A stretch of DNA of 64,000 nucleotides from Candidatus Brachybacter algidus (GCA_016711705.1 JADJSK010000003.1:124001-188000); one strand, 5' to 3'. Shown: positions 9,141-19,006, numbered from the stretch's first letter. Numbers and translations are program-made. Notes: generated from the sequence alone by a model not told the origin.

Positions 9141-10289
9141 ATGAAATTAACAAAACTTTTTAACGAATTTTTTGAAAGCGAAAAAGCAAGTGGGCTGATA
9201 TTAATTTTTGTAACAGTTCTTTCACTTGTCTTTGCAAATTCAGTATGGCAAACAAGCTATATTAACTTTTGGCAATTTGATCTGGGCGGACACAATTTAA
9301 TACATTGGATTAATGATGGGTTGATGACCATTTTCTTTCTATTGATTGGTTTGGAATTAGAGAGAGAGGTGTATCACGGAGAAATGTCAAATTTAAAAAG
9401 TGCCTCATTACCTATAATAGGAGCACTAGGTGGGATCCTTGTCCCGGCAGGAATATATTTAATTCTTAATTATGGAACAAATACACAGTCAGGCGCCGGG
9501 ATTCCTATGGCAACTGACATTGCATTTGCAATCGGTGTTTTATCTCTTCTGGGTAATAGAGTTCCGACATCATTAAAGGTATTTCTTACAGCACTTGCAG
9601 TAATGGATGATTTAGGAGCAATAATGATAATTGCAATTTTTTATACGAAATCAATCTCTTTTGTGGATCTATCCATAGCAATGGGAGTATTTGGAGCATT
9701 ACTTGTCCTAAATAGATTGAAAGTGCATAACTTAATTCCTTATTTAGTTGGGGGTATTGTTATGTGGTACTTTATGTTACATTCCGGTGTTCACGCCACA
9801 ATAACAGGCGTTTTATTAGCCTTTGCGATCCCTTTTGGTGATGGAGGAGAGAAATCACCTTCTTATATCCTACAACATATTTTGCATAAACCGGTTGGGT
9901 TCTTTATAGTGCCGTTATTCGCTATCGCTAATACTTGTATTGCTATTGGTGACAATTGGCAGAGCGGCATGGCACATACAAGTAGTGTAGGAATCATGGC
10001 TGGACTGTTGATTGGTAAACCCCTGGGCATTTTTCTTTTTTCTTTTATTGGTGCTGGTTTAGGACTTTGTGCATTACCGACTGATTTAAAATGGAAAAAT
10101 ATTATCGGGGCTGGTATTTTAGCGGGTATAGGTTTTACAATGTCGATCTTTATTACTCTCCTTGCTTTTGATGATACATCCATAATAAACGATTCGAAAA
10201 TTGCAATTCTTATATCTTCAGTTATAGCGGGAATAATCGGGTATTTATGGCTGAACTTCACACTTGATGGAGAGGTGGAGGAAAGCTAG
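9141..10289 (+). CDS. nhaA: Na+/H+ antiporter NhaA
   Basis: 382 residues, the family's usual size, with about 12 hydrophobic segments. The N-terminus (FFESEKASGLILI) is typical of NhaA. The ion-binding pair lies in AVMDDLGAI (Asp-Asp), preceded by the MATDIAFAIGVL helix. NhaA exchanges cytoplasmic Na+ for external protons to maintain pH and sodium balance in the inner membrane. The start at 9141 gives the conserved N-terminus. The gene's end lies about 50 bases before the likely start of the next gene. Confidence 0.95.
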   Translation: MKLTKLFNEFFESEKASGLILIFVTVLSLVFANSVWQTSYINFWQFDLGGHNLIHWINDGLMTIFFLLIGLELEREVYHGEMSNLKSASLPIIGALGGILVPAGIYLILNYGTNTQSGAGIPMATDIAFAIGVLSLLGNRVPTSLKVFLTALAVMDDLGAIMIIAIFYTKSISFVDLSIAMGVFGALLVLNRLKVHNLIPYLVGGIVMWYFMLHSGVHATITGVLLAFAIPFGDGGEKSPSYILQHILHKPVGFFIVPLFAIANTCIAIGDNWQSGMAHTSSVGIMAGLLIGKPLGIFLFSFIGAGLGLCALPTDLKWKNIIGAGILAGIGFTMSIFITLLAFDDTSIINDSKIAILISSVIAGIIGYLWLNFTLDGEVEES

Positions 10290-10341
10290 GTCATTTGGAA
10301 ATTTACATTTGCGTATCAGCAGCAAAACACTGACTTTATAT

Positions 10342-11037
10342 ATGACTCGTTTATTTATGCTTGTGCTTATTATTTATATACTCATTCCTGAATCGGGAAA
10401 TGCACAATTAAATAATGACAAATTAGGTGCTTGGTATATGTATTTTATTACTACCAACTTTAATAATAGTCAATGGGGATTTCAAGGAGATGTGCAATAT
10501 CGTAACTGGAATATTGGAGGTGATCTTGAACAGTTATTAATTTCAGGTGGGCTTACGTTCAGCCCCATAAGTACTAAATTAAATTTCGGACTAGGTTATA
10601 CCAATGTCCATTCAGGAGCATATGGTAAAAATAATTTGACTACCATGGAAAGTAGAATTTATCAAGACGCAATGTTTCCTGTTCAGTTAGGAAGCCGTAT
10701 ATATGCAAATCATAGATTTCGATTTGAGCAAGGATTTGTTGAGGATCAAAACTTACGAACCAGATATAGATACAGGGTGGGGATAAATGTTCCCTTAAAT
10801 AAGACAAGGATGGAGAGGAAAACTATTTATCTGGCGTTTTACGATGAGATATTCATCAATGGTCAGCGAAATATCGGAAATGGAAATCATGTAGAAATCT
10901 TCGATAGGAATAGATTATACATGGCAATCGGTTACTTCATACAAAATGGGGTGCAAGTCCGGCTCGGTGTTATGAATCAAACTACAAATTCATGGAAAAA
11001 GAATCAATTGCAGGTAAGTTTGCATCATAAACTATAA
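10342..11037 (+). CDS. DUF2490-like outer-membrane/exported protein
   Basis: An upstream in-frame ATG at 10264 would overlap nhaA. The ATG at 10342 is preferred because it starts a good signal peptide (about 21 residues, ending GNAQ). The mature protein of about 210 residues is beta-rich with alternating aromatic and polar residues (WGFQGDVQYRNW, LNFGLGYTN, HRFRFEQ, RYRYRVG, AIGYFIQNGVQVRLG), as in DUF2490 proteins, which are predicted small outer-membrane barrels of unknown role. It closely follows nhaA and is probably cotranscribed. Confidence 0.72.
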   Translation: MTRLFMLVLIIYILIPESGNAQLNNDKLGAWYMYFITTNFNNSQWGFQGDVQYRNWNIGGDLEQLLISGGLTFSPISTKLNFGLGYTNVHSGAYGKNNLTTMESRIYQDAMFPVQLGSRIYANHRFRFEQGFVEDQNLRTRYRYRVGINVPLNKTRMERKTIYLAFYDEIFINGQRNIGNGNHVEIFDRNRLYMAIGYFIQNGVQVRLGVMNQTTNSWKKNQLQVSLHHKL

Positions 11038-11223
11038 TTTTATGAAAACAGTCGTGCGGTGATTTTGATTACAAACAAATGCTATGCATAAGTATTCAGT
11101 TTACCATTATTCCTTCCCATAGTATTTATCATATAGATGTTTTGATAAATTACAGTCCTTAATATTTCAATAAATCATCAAGACAGATCTTGACCTAGAC
11201 TGCCTATTTATTTTTGCAAAAGT

Positions 11224-12984
11224 TTAAATATTTCCAAGTTCCAGACCTAGTTCTTTCAATTGCGCTTTATCTATAGCTGCGGGAGCTTCTATCATTACAT
11301 CTCTTCCCTGATTGTTTTTTGGGAATGCAATAAAATCTCTGATACTATTACTGCCGCTCATTACTGCACACAATCTGTCAAGCCCGAAAGCAATACCTCC
11401 GTGAGGTGGCGCGCCAAATTCGAAGGCATTCATCAGAAACCCAAACTGTATATCTGCTTCTTCTTTAGTGAATCCGAGAAGATCAAAGTTTTTAGACTGT
11501 AGTTCCTTATCGAAGATTCTTATAGAACCACCTCCTATCTCTGAGCCATTAATAACCAAGTCATATGCATCTGCTCTCAGGCTGGTTAATGTGGCCCTGT
11601 CACCAGACTTCATTTTTCAATATCTGATTTTTTCGGCGATGTAAATGGATGATGCATAGCATAGAACCTTTGAGAATCTTCATCCCATTCAAGTAGCGGA
11701 AAATCCACTACCCATAATGGTTTGAAATCTCCATCCTTTAAGAGACCGAGCCTGCGACCCATTTCAAGGCGTAATTCACTAAGCTGTTTTTGAGTTTTCT
11801 CTAACTCACCTGAAAGGATAAGTAACATATCGCCTTTCTCAGCACCGAATAATTTACCAATTGCCAAAAAGGTCTTCATCTGAATAGAATTTTCCAACTG
11901 TGGACTTAACACCTTCCGCGCCAAACTTTATGTAAACAAGCCCTTTAGCACCGATCTGAGGTCTTTGCAACCATTCAGTCAGCTCTTTCATGTCCTTGTT
12001 CGAAAAGTTAGCTTCGCAACTCTTGGCACAAATTCCAATCACGGCTTCTGCTTGATCAAATATTGCAAAATCCTTTCCACTCATTGCCTCTTTCACATCT
12101 GTGAATTCCATACCGAATCTAAGATCAGGTTTGTCTGAACCATATTTACTCATAGCTTCATCATAGGTCATTCTTGGGAAAGAGGGAAGTTCAATATTCA
12201 AAACGCTTTTAAATAAGTGTTTTGTTAGACCTTCGAAAGTGTTCAGGATATCCTCCTGAGTGATAAAGGCCATTTCGCAGTCTATCTGTGTAAATTCCGG
12301 TTGACGATCAGCGCGTAGGTCTTCATCTCTGAAACATTTTACAATCTGGAAATATTTGTCCAGACCACCTACCATCAATAATTGCTTGAAAGTCTGAGGT
12401 GATTGTGGAAGTGCATAGAAAGTACCAGGATTCATTCTGGAAGGAACGACAAAGTCGCGGGCACCTTCTGGTGTAGATTTTATTAAAAAAGGAGTTTCTA
12501 CCTCTATAAATCCTTCTCCGGATAGATGCTTTCTGGTTTCTATAGTTATATTGGATCGAAAGATGATATTTTGCTGGACAGGATTTCTTCTTAAGTCGAG
12601 ATACCTGTATTTCATCCGTAAGTCATCACCACCATCCGTATTATCATCAATTGTAAAAGGAGGAGTTTTTGATATATTAAGTATATCAAGTTCATTTACA
12701 TCTATTTCGATATCACCTGTAAGTCTGTTAGCATTTTTACTTGAGCGTTCACGCACACTACCAGAAACTTTAATGACATATTCTCGTCCAAGTGTTTGAG
12801 CTTTTTCTCCTAAGCCCTTATTTGTTTCCGTGTCGAATACTAATTGAGTGATACCATATCTGTCTCTGAGGTCAATAAATGTCAGTCCTCCAAAGTCTCT
12901 ACTAGTACTTACCCAACCACTCAGAGTCACTGTTTGACCAACATTTTCCTTTCTTAATTCACCACAATTATGCGTTCTATACAT
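11224..12984 (-). CDS. aspS: Aspartyl-tRNA synthetase, interrupted by two compensating one-base indels
   Basis: Class II aspartyl-tRNA synthetase, which charges tRNA(Asp). The N-terminal OB-fold anticodon domain begins MYRTHNCGEL; the upstream ATG-like extension at 13032 lacks family character. Then come the motif 2 region (FRDEDLRADRQPEFTQID), a GAD-type insertion, and C-terminal motif 3 (GGIAFGLDRL). The frame is lost near 11866-11870 (an extra base in an A5 run on the plus strand, within EDLLAIG) and restored near 11613-11617 (one base short in a T run, within IEKMKS). The stretch between them reads well in the shifted frame. Correcting both gives 586 residues, the normal length. As aspS is essential and unlikely to be duplicated, sequencing error is most likely. 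Confidence 0.9.
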
Positions 12985-13005
12985 GATATTTCTTTTTAGA
13001 AGCTG

Positions 13006-13013
13006 CAAAAGTA
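13006..13013 (-). promoter_or_regulatory. -7-like element upstream of aspS
   Basis: On the minus strand this reads TACTTTTG, matching TAnnTTTG, 22 bases before the aspS start. A TTG (complement of 13030-13032) lies at a spacing somewhat shorter than ideal. Confidence 0.4.
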
Positions 13014-13082
13014 AGGAAATATATAATGACAAATTATAAATGATAAATATATACGTAGGATTGGGGGATTGTAATACTATCT

Positions 13083-13210
13083 ACTTATGTTCTGCTTGGC
13101 GGACAAGGGCAAGCCTTATCCCTGAAAACACCTGTTATACTATAATACTATTCTACTCTAATACTATCGACTTATATTCTACTTGACGGACAAGGGCAAG
13201 CCTTATCCCT
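13083..13210. repeat. Two 41-bp direct repeats in a 7-bp-periodic tract
   Basis: Copies at 13083-13123 and 13170-13210 (87-base spacing) differ at about four positions and share a GC-rich core, GGACAAGGGCAAGCC. The sequence between and around them repeats AATACTAT-like blocks with roughly 7-bp period. No coding sense is seen. A related TTGGCGGACAAG string recurs at 41154. Confidence 0.8.
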
Positions 13211-13245
13211 ACAGTCAACTGTTATACTCTAATACTATCACACTC

Positions 13246-13710
13246 TCACACTACCGTCACATCTTGTTTCGTAAATGTATTAATAGCAGATCCTTGAATC
13301 TTGACTTCTACCTCTAATCTATATTGAGACTTAACTCCTTTAAGCATTTTAGCACCTTTGGCAAGGCCTTTGAAAAGAAAGTTTTTGCTGCCGAATTTGT
13401 CCATTGAGGACATTAAGTAATCTACCGGGATCTTAAAAGGAACTGTGATTAACTTGTTTGTAGTCATAGGAAGTGAAAATCCAGTTTTGATCGAACCAAT
13501 GTCATATTCATCAGTTTTTTTAGTCCTAAAACGGCCTCTGGTGTATTTTTCAATAACTCTGACTTCAATTGATTCTATCACTAATTGATATTTAGAAAGG
13601 AGAATTAACTCACCATCGATATATTCTTTATCAGCATCATATATGTCCGATGCAATTATTTCTACTTTAAGTCCGTCTATGCCCAACATTTTTTTCAGTC
13701 TTCCGATCAT
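13246..13710 (-). CDS. Arrestin-fold protein, possibly Spo0M-like
   Basis: 154 residues, no signal peptide or membrane segment. The pattern of beta-strands (VEIIASDIYDADKEYIDGELILLSK, then ESIEVRVIEKY, then LPMTTNKLITVPFKIP) resembles SpoOM/arrestin-like beta-sandwich proteins. The assignment rests on general pattern only. It is convergent with nothing nearby and stands alone between aspS and kdsA. No function can be named. Confidence 0.45.
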   Translation of the reverse strand: MIGRLKKMLGIDGLKVEIIASDIYDADKEYIDGELILLSKYQLVIESIEVRVIEKYTRGRFRTKKTDEYDIGSIKTGFSLPMTTNKLITVPFKIPVDYLMSSMDKFGSKNFLFKGLAKGAKMLKGVKSQYRLEVEVKIQGSAINTFTKQDVTVV

Positions 13711-14022
13711 CTTTACAGCGTATTTTTCATTACAACAAATCTAAACTACATTTAATTAAAGGCTTCTTCGTTTTTTCGATTAATGACATATAAAGACCTG
13801 ACTAAGGTGCAACTTTATCCATTATCAGAATCTTCCTGGCCTTCTTAAAGTAAAATAAATTATCAATATACATTTAATAGTTAACGATACCCATACAAAA
13901 AATAGAAATCCGTTGAATGGCAATTAAAAACTGTTTTGAAAAGATCATTTATATCGTTGGAAAAATATCATCTAACCTTTCATCCAATAATTATAGTAAT
14001 TTTGCAGCTACAAAAATAGTAA
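13711..14022. other. Intergenic region between divergent genes
   Basis: No gene is seen. Apart from the kdsA promoter element at 13997-14004 I recognise nothing here. Confidence 0.5.
13997..14004 (+). promoter_or_regulatory. -7-like element (TAATTTTG) upstream of kdsA
   Basis: It matches TAnnTTTG and ends 18 bases before the kdsA start. No well-placed TTG is seen at -33. Confidence 0.45.
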
Positions 14023-14832
14023 ATGAATACACTGGAAGTTATTAAGCAAGGCAATCATCGTCAATTTTTCCTAATCGCAGGACCATGTGCTGTTGAAAGT
14101 AAAGATCTTTGTTTTGAAGTGGCAGAAAAAGTCAAAAAACTTACATTAGAACGTGATATCCCTTATATTTTTAAAGGTTCGTTTAAAAAGGCAAACAGAT
14201 CGAAAGGTGATAGTTTTACGGGTATGGGAGATGAGTTTGGACTCGATATACTCCGCCAGGTTAGAGAACATTTTGATCTGCCAGTTACGACAGATATTCA
14301 TGAATCTTATCAGGCCGAAATGGCTGCAAAATATGTCGACGTGCTTCAAATCCCTGCTTTCTTGTGTCGCCAAACTGACCTTTTGAAAGCTGCAGGAGTT
14401 ACCGGAAAAGTAGTAAGCATTAAAAAAGGCCAATTTTTAAGTCCAGAAGGCATGAAGTTCGCTGTGGATAAAGTAAAAACTACCGGCAATGATAATGTCT
14501 GGCTAATAGAAAGAGGTACCACGTTTGGTTATCAGGATCTAGTAGTTGATTATAGAAGTATCCCGGTGATGAGGGGATTTGAAGTGCCAGTGGTCATGGA
14601 TTGTACTCATGCATTGCAACAACCAAATCAATCGAGTGGGGTCACTGGTGGCAATCCTGCCATGATAGGAACGATTGCAAAAGCCGCTATTGCAGTTGGA
14701 GCAGATGGATTATTTATTGAAACTCACCCAAATCCGGCAGTTGCACTTTCCGATGGTGCCAATATGCTTAAATTAGACAAGTTGGAGGAATTGTTGGATC
14801 AATTAGTGAAAGTAAGAAATGCAGTAATTTAG
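14023..14832 (+). CDS. kdsA: 3-deoxy-8-phosphooctulonate (KDO-8-P) synthase
   Basis: 269 residues. It condenses phosphoenolpyruvate with arabinose 5-phosphate to make KDO-8-P for the lipopolysaccharide core, in the cytoplasm. Family motifs are intact: IAGPCAVES near the N-terminus, FKGSFKKANRSKGDSFTGMG for substrate binding, LLKAAG...IKKGQFLSP in the middle, and VMDCTHALQQPN near residue 190. It is followed after 3 bases by a flavoprotein gene with which it is probably cotranscribed. It agrees with the lptD gene in this window in showing a KDO-containing LPS. Confidence 0.96.
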   Translation: MNTLEVIKQGNHRQFFLIAGPCAVESKDLCFEVAEKVKKLTLERDIPYIFKGSFKKANRSKGDSFTGMGDEFGLDILRQVREHFDLPVTTDIHESYQAEMAAKYVDVLQIPAFLCRQTDLLKAAGVTGKVVSIKKGQFLSPEGMKFAVDKVKTTGNDNVWLIERGTTFGYQDLVVDYRSIPVMRGFEVPVVMDCTHALQQPNQSSGVTGGNPAMIGTIAKAAIAVGADGLFIETHPNPAVALSDGANMLKLDKLEELLDQLVKVRNAVI

Positions 14833-14835
14833 GAA

Positions 14836-16413
14836 ATGGAGGAAAACGAAGAAGCTTTTTACGAGATAAGTGTGGCGCCTCATCAGGTTGATAACGAATA
14901 TGTTCACGAACAGATTCTTTACTCAAAATTTCCACAACTGAAAATTCCATTTGGAAAGTTAAGACTTACACGTCGTTCGATTGATGCACGAAAAGGAAAA
15001 GTTCAGTATGTTCTTCGTTTTCAATCGATTGATTTGATTCCAATAAAAAATGGATTCGAAAACTTGATACCGCTCAAGGAAGCAGCTGATCTAAAAAAAG
15101 TTTTGGTCGTAGGGGCCGGACCTGCAGGCTATTTCGCTGCTTTTCAGTTGATTCAATCCGGGGTGAAGCCAATAGTAGTAGAACGAGGAAAGGATGTCCA
15201 GGCCAGACGACGTGATATCCGCGCTATTATGCAGGAAAGTATCGTTAATGAGGATAGTAATTATTGTTTTGGGGAAGGTGGAGCTGGAACTTATTCTGAC
15301 GGGAAATTATACACAAGATCTACTAAAAGAGGTGATGTAAGACAGATTCTACATACGTTCTGTTATCATGGGGCAGAGCAATCCATTCTGATCGATGCCA
15401 ATCCACATATTGGTACCAACAAACTTCCCAAGATCATTGCATCTATGAGGGAAGCAATTCTTGAAGCTGGTGGTGAAATTCATTTTGGAAAGAAGCTCAT
15501 TGACTTTGAAATAGAAAATGATTCAATAACTAAAGGTATATTTGAAGACGGATCAGAAATTCATTGTGATGCTATGATTCTTGCTACCGGGCACAGTGCA
15601 AGAGATATATATAGTTTATTGCACTCGAAAGATATATTGCTTGAGGCTAAGCCTTTTGCCTTGGGTGTCCGGGTAGAGCATCCTCAAGCACTTATAGACC
15701 AGATTCAATATTCCAGTCCTGAGAGACCCGAAGGTTTGCCGGCAGCTCCTTACAGTGTGGTAGCGCAAGAAGAGGGTAGGGGAGTATTTTCATTCTGTAT
15801 GTGCCCGGGAGGTATGATTGTGCCTGCGGCAACGCAGGAAGGAGAGATCGTGGTCAATGGAATGTCACCTTCCAGAAGAGATAGTGCATTTGCCAATAGT
15901 GGTTTTGTTACTTCTGTTGAAATCGATGATATTCCGGAAAGATTTGGTAAAAGCACTTTTTCGGCTTTGGCTTTTCAGGCATCAATAGAAAAAACGATTT
16001 TCAACAATGGTGATGGTTCACAAAAGGCACCAGCTCAGAGGTTGATGGATTTTTTGGATAGAAAAGAAAGTTTGGATTTGCCGGCTTGCTCTTATATTCC
16101 TGGTATTTATGCGGCTAGATTAGATAAATTATTGCCTGAATTTATTACGGAAAGACTGATAAAAGGTTTTAGGACCATCGGAAAAAAACTTGGTGGATAT
16201 TTGACGAATGATGCAGTAGTAGTCGGTGTTGAAAGTCGGACCAGCAGTCCTGTTAGAATACCCCGTGTAAAAGAATTATTGAATCATCCACAGATAATGA
16301 ATCTTTATCCATGCGGAGAAGGTGCCGGATTCGCAGGAGGCATTGTTTCTGCAGGAATTGATGGGGTGAATGTGGCGAAGAAAGCAGCGGAGAAAGTGTT
16401 GAGTAATGAATAA
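14836..16413 (+). CDS. FAD-dependent dehydrogenase (COG2509-like)
   Basis: 525 residues. An N-terminal domain (1-85) is followed by a Rossmann FAD motif, VVGAGPAGYFAAFQL, at about residue 92, and then ERGKDVQARR. The GGAGTYSDGKLYTR signature is typical of the uncharacterised FAD-dependent dehydrogenases grouped in COG2509. The C-terminal segment, PCGEGAGFAGGIVSAGIDG, is the second FAD contact. Substrate and pathway are unknown. The stop codon lies inside a 7-bp-periodic tract (GAGTAAT/GAATAAT units), so the repeat reaches into the coding end. Confidence 0.85.
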   Translation: MEENEEAFYEISVAPHQVDNEYVHEQILYSKFPQLKIPFGKLRLTRRSIDARKGKVQYVLRFQSIDLIPIKNGFENLIPLKEAADLKKVLVVGAGPAGYFAAFQLIQSGVKPIVVERGKDVQARRRDIRAIMQESIVNEDSNYCFGEGGAGTYSDGKLYTRSTKRGDVRQILHTFCYHGAEQSILIDANPHIGTNKLPKIIASMREAILEAGGEIHFGKKLIDFEIENDSITKGIFEDGSEIHCDAMILATGHSARDIYSLLHSKDILLEAKPFALGVRVEHPQALIDQIQYSSPERPEGLPAAPYSVVAQEEGRGVFSFCMCPGGMIVPAATQEGEIVVNGMSPSRRDSAFANSGFVTSVEIDDIPERFGKSTFSALAFQASIEKTIFNNGDGSQKAPAQRLMDFLDRKESLDLPACSYIPGIYAARLDKLLPEFITERLIKGFRTIGKKLGGYLTNDAVVVGVESRTSSPVRIPRVKELLNHPQIMNLYPCGEGAGFAGGIVSAGIDGVNVAKKAAEKVLSNE

Positions 16414-16438
16414 TGAGTAATTTGAAATGAGTAATGAG
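16401..16438. repeat. 7-bp-periodic tract (GAGTAAT-like)
   Basis: Units GAGTAAT, GAATAAT, GAGTAAT, TTGAAAT, GAGTAAT are in register. The tract overlaps the last codons of the flavoprotein gene. Confidence 0.75.
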
Positions 16439-16487
16439 AGCGAGCTGAACTACCTGATCAAAAATGAAAAACGATTATTAAAGTCAT

Positions 16488-16561
16488 AATGTCACCGCCT
16501 TCGGGGTTTCGAAAATTCTTACTGATTTTTTTCTATAATAATGTCACCACCTTCGGGGTTC
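16488..16561. repeat. Two 22-bp GC-rich direct repeats
   Basis: AATGTCACC(G/A)CCTTCGGGG-type copies at 16488-16509 and 16540-16561, 52 bases apart. A TCATAATGTCACC string recurs near 47114. The rest of 16414-16788 contains only AT-rich sequence and heptamer tracts (16725-16749 and 16761-16794, ATTACCC and TTAACAA units). Confidence 0.7.
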
Positions 16562-16788
16562 TGTCAATGGTTTAAATCGGAATTTTTTTCTGCTAAAAAT
16601 TTCTGATTTAAAACCTAGAATTTTGAACAATTCCTAATAACAAAGCGGCAGTAAAAAAATATTAGTTTTATAAATGGGTTAGACCTTCAGTACCATAACC
16701 AAATCAAGCTTGTCCGCTCAATCCATGCCATTACCCATTACTTATTATTTGCGTCGAGGAATAATAATTATCAATTAACAACTAACAA

Positions 16789-17115
16789 TTATACTGCGAA
16801 ACTCTCCCCACATGCACATTCCCTCGTAGCGTTTGGATTTTGAAAATAAAATCCTTTTCCTTCAAGGCCGCCTGAAAATTCGAGTGTGGTATTAAACAAA
16901 TAAAGGAAACTCTTGAGGTCGGTGACGATTTTTACTCCATTGTCCTCAAATATTTGATCTTGAGGCTGATCAGAATTGTCAAAATCCATTTTGTAAGAAA
17001 GGCCGGAACAGCCACCACTGATCACAGTAACACGAATAAAATAATCATCAGCCATTGATTGGCTTGTTTTTATCTTATCAATCTGATTTCTGGCAAGGTC
17101 TGAGACGAATAACAT
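16789..17115 (-). CDS. HesB/IscA-family iron-sulfur assembly protein
   Basis: 108 residues, the family's usual length. The three metal-binding cysteines are present: one in SGGCSGLSY and two in the C-terminal ECACGESF (CxC). A-type carriers receive Fe-S clusters from IscU and pass them to apoproteins. It lies downstream of iscS and iscU on the same strand, with heptamer tracts in the gaps, so cotranscription is likely. Whether it is IscA- or ErpA-like cannot be decided by eye. Confidence 0.9.
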   Translation of the reverse strand: MLFVSDLARNQIDKIKTSQSMADDYFIRVTVISGGCSGLSYKMDFDNSDQPQDQIFEDNGVKIVTDLKSFLYLFNTTLEFSGGLEGKGFYFQNPNATRECACGESFAV

Positions 17116-17116
17116 T

Positions 17117-17151
17117 GGTTAATTGTGAATTATTAATTATTAATTATTATT
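17117..17151. repeat. 7-bp-periodic tract (TTAATTA-like)
   Basis: GAATTAT/TAATTAT units with period 7 lie directly upstream of the iscA-like gene. A second tract (17231-17261, AACAATT/AATAATT units) lies just past the iscU stop. Confidence 0.7.
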
Positions 17152-17257
17152 CTGGTAATCCAAAATAATAATTGATTCTTCAAAGAATATTAAATGTCAG
17201 ATAGTTGGATACTAATTGTTACACGAAAAATAACAATTAATAATTAACAACTAATAA

Positions 17258-17677
17258 CTACTTCACCATTTCTTCTACAGTAGCTCCTGTAGTGATACCA
17301 TTCTTCTTCTTATAATCAAGAATAGCACTTTTAATAGCATCTTCTGCCAAAACAGAACAGTGAATTTTAACCGGTGGTAAAGCCAATTCCTCAACGATGT
17401 CCATATTGTCAATACTCATTGCTTCGTCAATTGTTTTTCCTTTGATCCATTCTGTAACAAGCGAAGAAGAAGCGATAGCTGATCCACAACCGAATGTTTT
17501 AAACTTGGCATCAGAAATGACACCTGAGATCTCATCAACTTCGATCTGAAGTCTCATAACATCGCCACATTCGGGAGCGCCAACCAGGCCTGTACCTACA
17601 TTTTTTTTATCTTTATCAAGCGTACCTACGTTTCTAGGATGAGTAAAATGCTCTAACACTTTTTCTGAATATGCCAT
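17258..17677 (-). CDS. iscU: Iron-sulfur cluster scaffold IscU
   Basis: 139 residues. The scaffold cysteines are in GAPECGDVM, FGCGSAIASSSL and the LPPVKIHCSVLAEDAI segment, which also holds the HscA-binding LPPVK motif of ISC-type (not SUF-type) scaffolds. The conserved Asp of the active centre follows the first Cys. It receives sulfur from IscS, encoded 67 bases upstream on the same strand. Confidence 0.95.
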   Translation of the reverse strand: MAYSEKVLEHFTHPRNVGTLDKDKKNVGTGLVGAPECGDVMRLQIEVDEISGVISDAKFKTFGCGSAIASSSLVTEWIKGKTIDEAMSIDNMDIVEELALPPVKIHCSVLAEDAIKSAILDYKKKNGITTGATVEEMVK

Positions 17678-17744
17678 AATATATGTTTTTTTAAAAGAGT
17701 ATAGTTAAATTGAAAAAATTGGATAGTTCATGTATATCTGCGAG

Positions 17745-18965
17745 TTAATGTTCACTCCAGACAACACTATTCAGGTCTATACCTTCCTGATACATTTCCC
17801 AAATAGGACTTAAATCGCGCATATGTGATACACCTTTAGTAAGGGCTTCTACTGCGTAATCTATTTCTTCGTTTGTAGTAAATCTTCCAAGACTAAATCT
17901 TATTGAAGAATGTGCAAGATCATCCCCTAATCCAAGTGCAACCAACACATAAGAAGGCTCTAAAGAAGCCGAAGTACAGGCAGAGCCTGATGATACAGCG
18001 ATCTCTTGATTAAAAGTCATCATGAGACCTTCTCCTTCTACATGTTTGAATGAAAGGTTAGTGACATGTGGCATTCTGCTGTCCACATTGCCATTGATAT
18101 ATACTTCTTCAAGGTTGGCCATCAATCTTTTTTGAAGGTCATCTCTCATAGCAGAAAGCCTTGCAGCTTCTGCTACCATTTCTTCTTTTGCTATCTTAGC
18201 GGCCTTGCCAAAACCAACTATAGCAGGAACATTCAAAGTTCCAGAGCGCATTCCACGCTCATGTCCACCACCATCTTGCTGGGCAGTAACTTTCACACGA
18301 GGATTCTTTCTGCATACATATAATGCGCCAACCCCTTTAGGTCCATACATTTTATGCCCGGTAAAAGCCATAAGATGTACACCCATTTCTTTAGGATTGA
18401 CATCTATCTTTCCTACAGCCTGAGTGGCATCACTCATGAAGAGTATACCATGCTTCTTACAAATATCACCGATGGCTTTCATATCCTGAATGACACCTGT
18501 TTCATTGTTTGCCCACATTATACTGACAAGAATAGTTTCTGGCTTTATAGCCGCTTCCAGCGCTTCAAGGTCTACCATTCCATCACCTTTCACATCAAGG
18601 TAAGTGACTTGGCCACCCATTTTTTCTATTTTCTTACAGCTGTCCAGGATCGCTTTATGCTCAGTTTTAGCTGTGATAATATGATTGCCTTTAGACTGAT
18701 ACATCTCGAACACCCCTTTCAAACCTAGATTGTCTGATTCAGTCGCGCCTGATGTGAAAATTATTTCTTTAGGATCTACATGTATTAGATCAGCGATCTG
18801 CTCTCTTGCATAGTCTACAGCTTCTTCCGCTACCCATCCAAAAGGGTGGTTTCTACTTGCTGCATTACCGGGTTTTTCATAGAAATATGGCAACATAGCT
18901 TCTACGACTCTAGGATCGGTGGGTGTTGTGGAGTTATTATCCAGGTAGATTAACTTTCTGTTCAT
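17745..18965 (-). CDS. iscS: Cysteine desulfurase IscS
   Basis: 406 residues from the preferred ATG at 18965 (MNRKLIYLDNN); the upstream in-frame ATG at 19001 adds 12 residues with no family match. It is a PLP enzyme that removes sulfur from cysteine for Fe-S and thio-modification pathways. The PLP Lys is in FTGHKMYGPKG. The mobile-loop catalytic Cys is in SSGSACTSAS. The N-terminal YLDNNSTTP motif is typical. It is the first gene of the iscS-iscU-iscA-like set. Confidence 0.96.
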   Translation of the reverse strand: MNRKLIYLDNNSTTPTDPRVVEAMLPYFYEKPGNAASRNHPFGWVAEEAVDYAREQIADLIHVDPKEIIFTSGATESDNLGLKGVFEMYQSKGNHIITAKTEHKAILDSCKKIEKMGGQVTYLDVKGDGMVDLEALEAAIKPETILVSIMWANNETGVIQDMKAIGDICKKHGILFMSDATQAVGKIDVNPKEMGVHLMAFTGHKMYGPKGVGALYVCRKNPRVKVTAQQDGGGHERGMRSGTLNVPAIVGFGKAAKIAKEEMVAEAARLSAMRDDLQKRLMANLEEVYINGNVDSRMPHVTNLSFKHVEGEGLMMTFNQEIAVSSGSACTSASLEPSYVLVALGLGDDLAHSSIRFSLGRFTTNEEIDYAVEALTKGVSHMRDLSPIWEMYQEGIDLNSVVWSEH

Positions 18966-18998
18966 CGTTATTTTAATATAATCCAAATAAAAGTGATG

Positions 18999-19006
18999 CA
19001 AATATA
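18999..19006 (-). promoter_or_regulatory. -7-like element upstream of iscS
   Basis: The minus strand reads TATATTTG, a perfect TAnnTTTG match, 33 bases before the iscS start. No clear -33 TTG is seen. Confidence 0.45.

Noticed and set aside
10264..10341. Start of the DUF2490-like gene at 10264
   Set aside because: The extension lies mostly inside nhaA and hides the signal peptide; ATG 10342 is better.
11610..11924. Separate 104-aa gene inside aspS
   Set aside because: It is aspartyl-tRNA synthetase sequence in a shifted frame, explained by two homopolymer indels.
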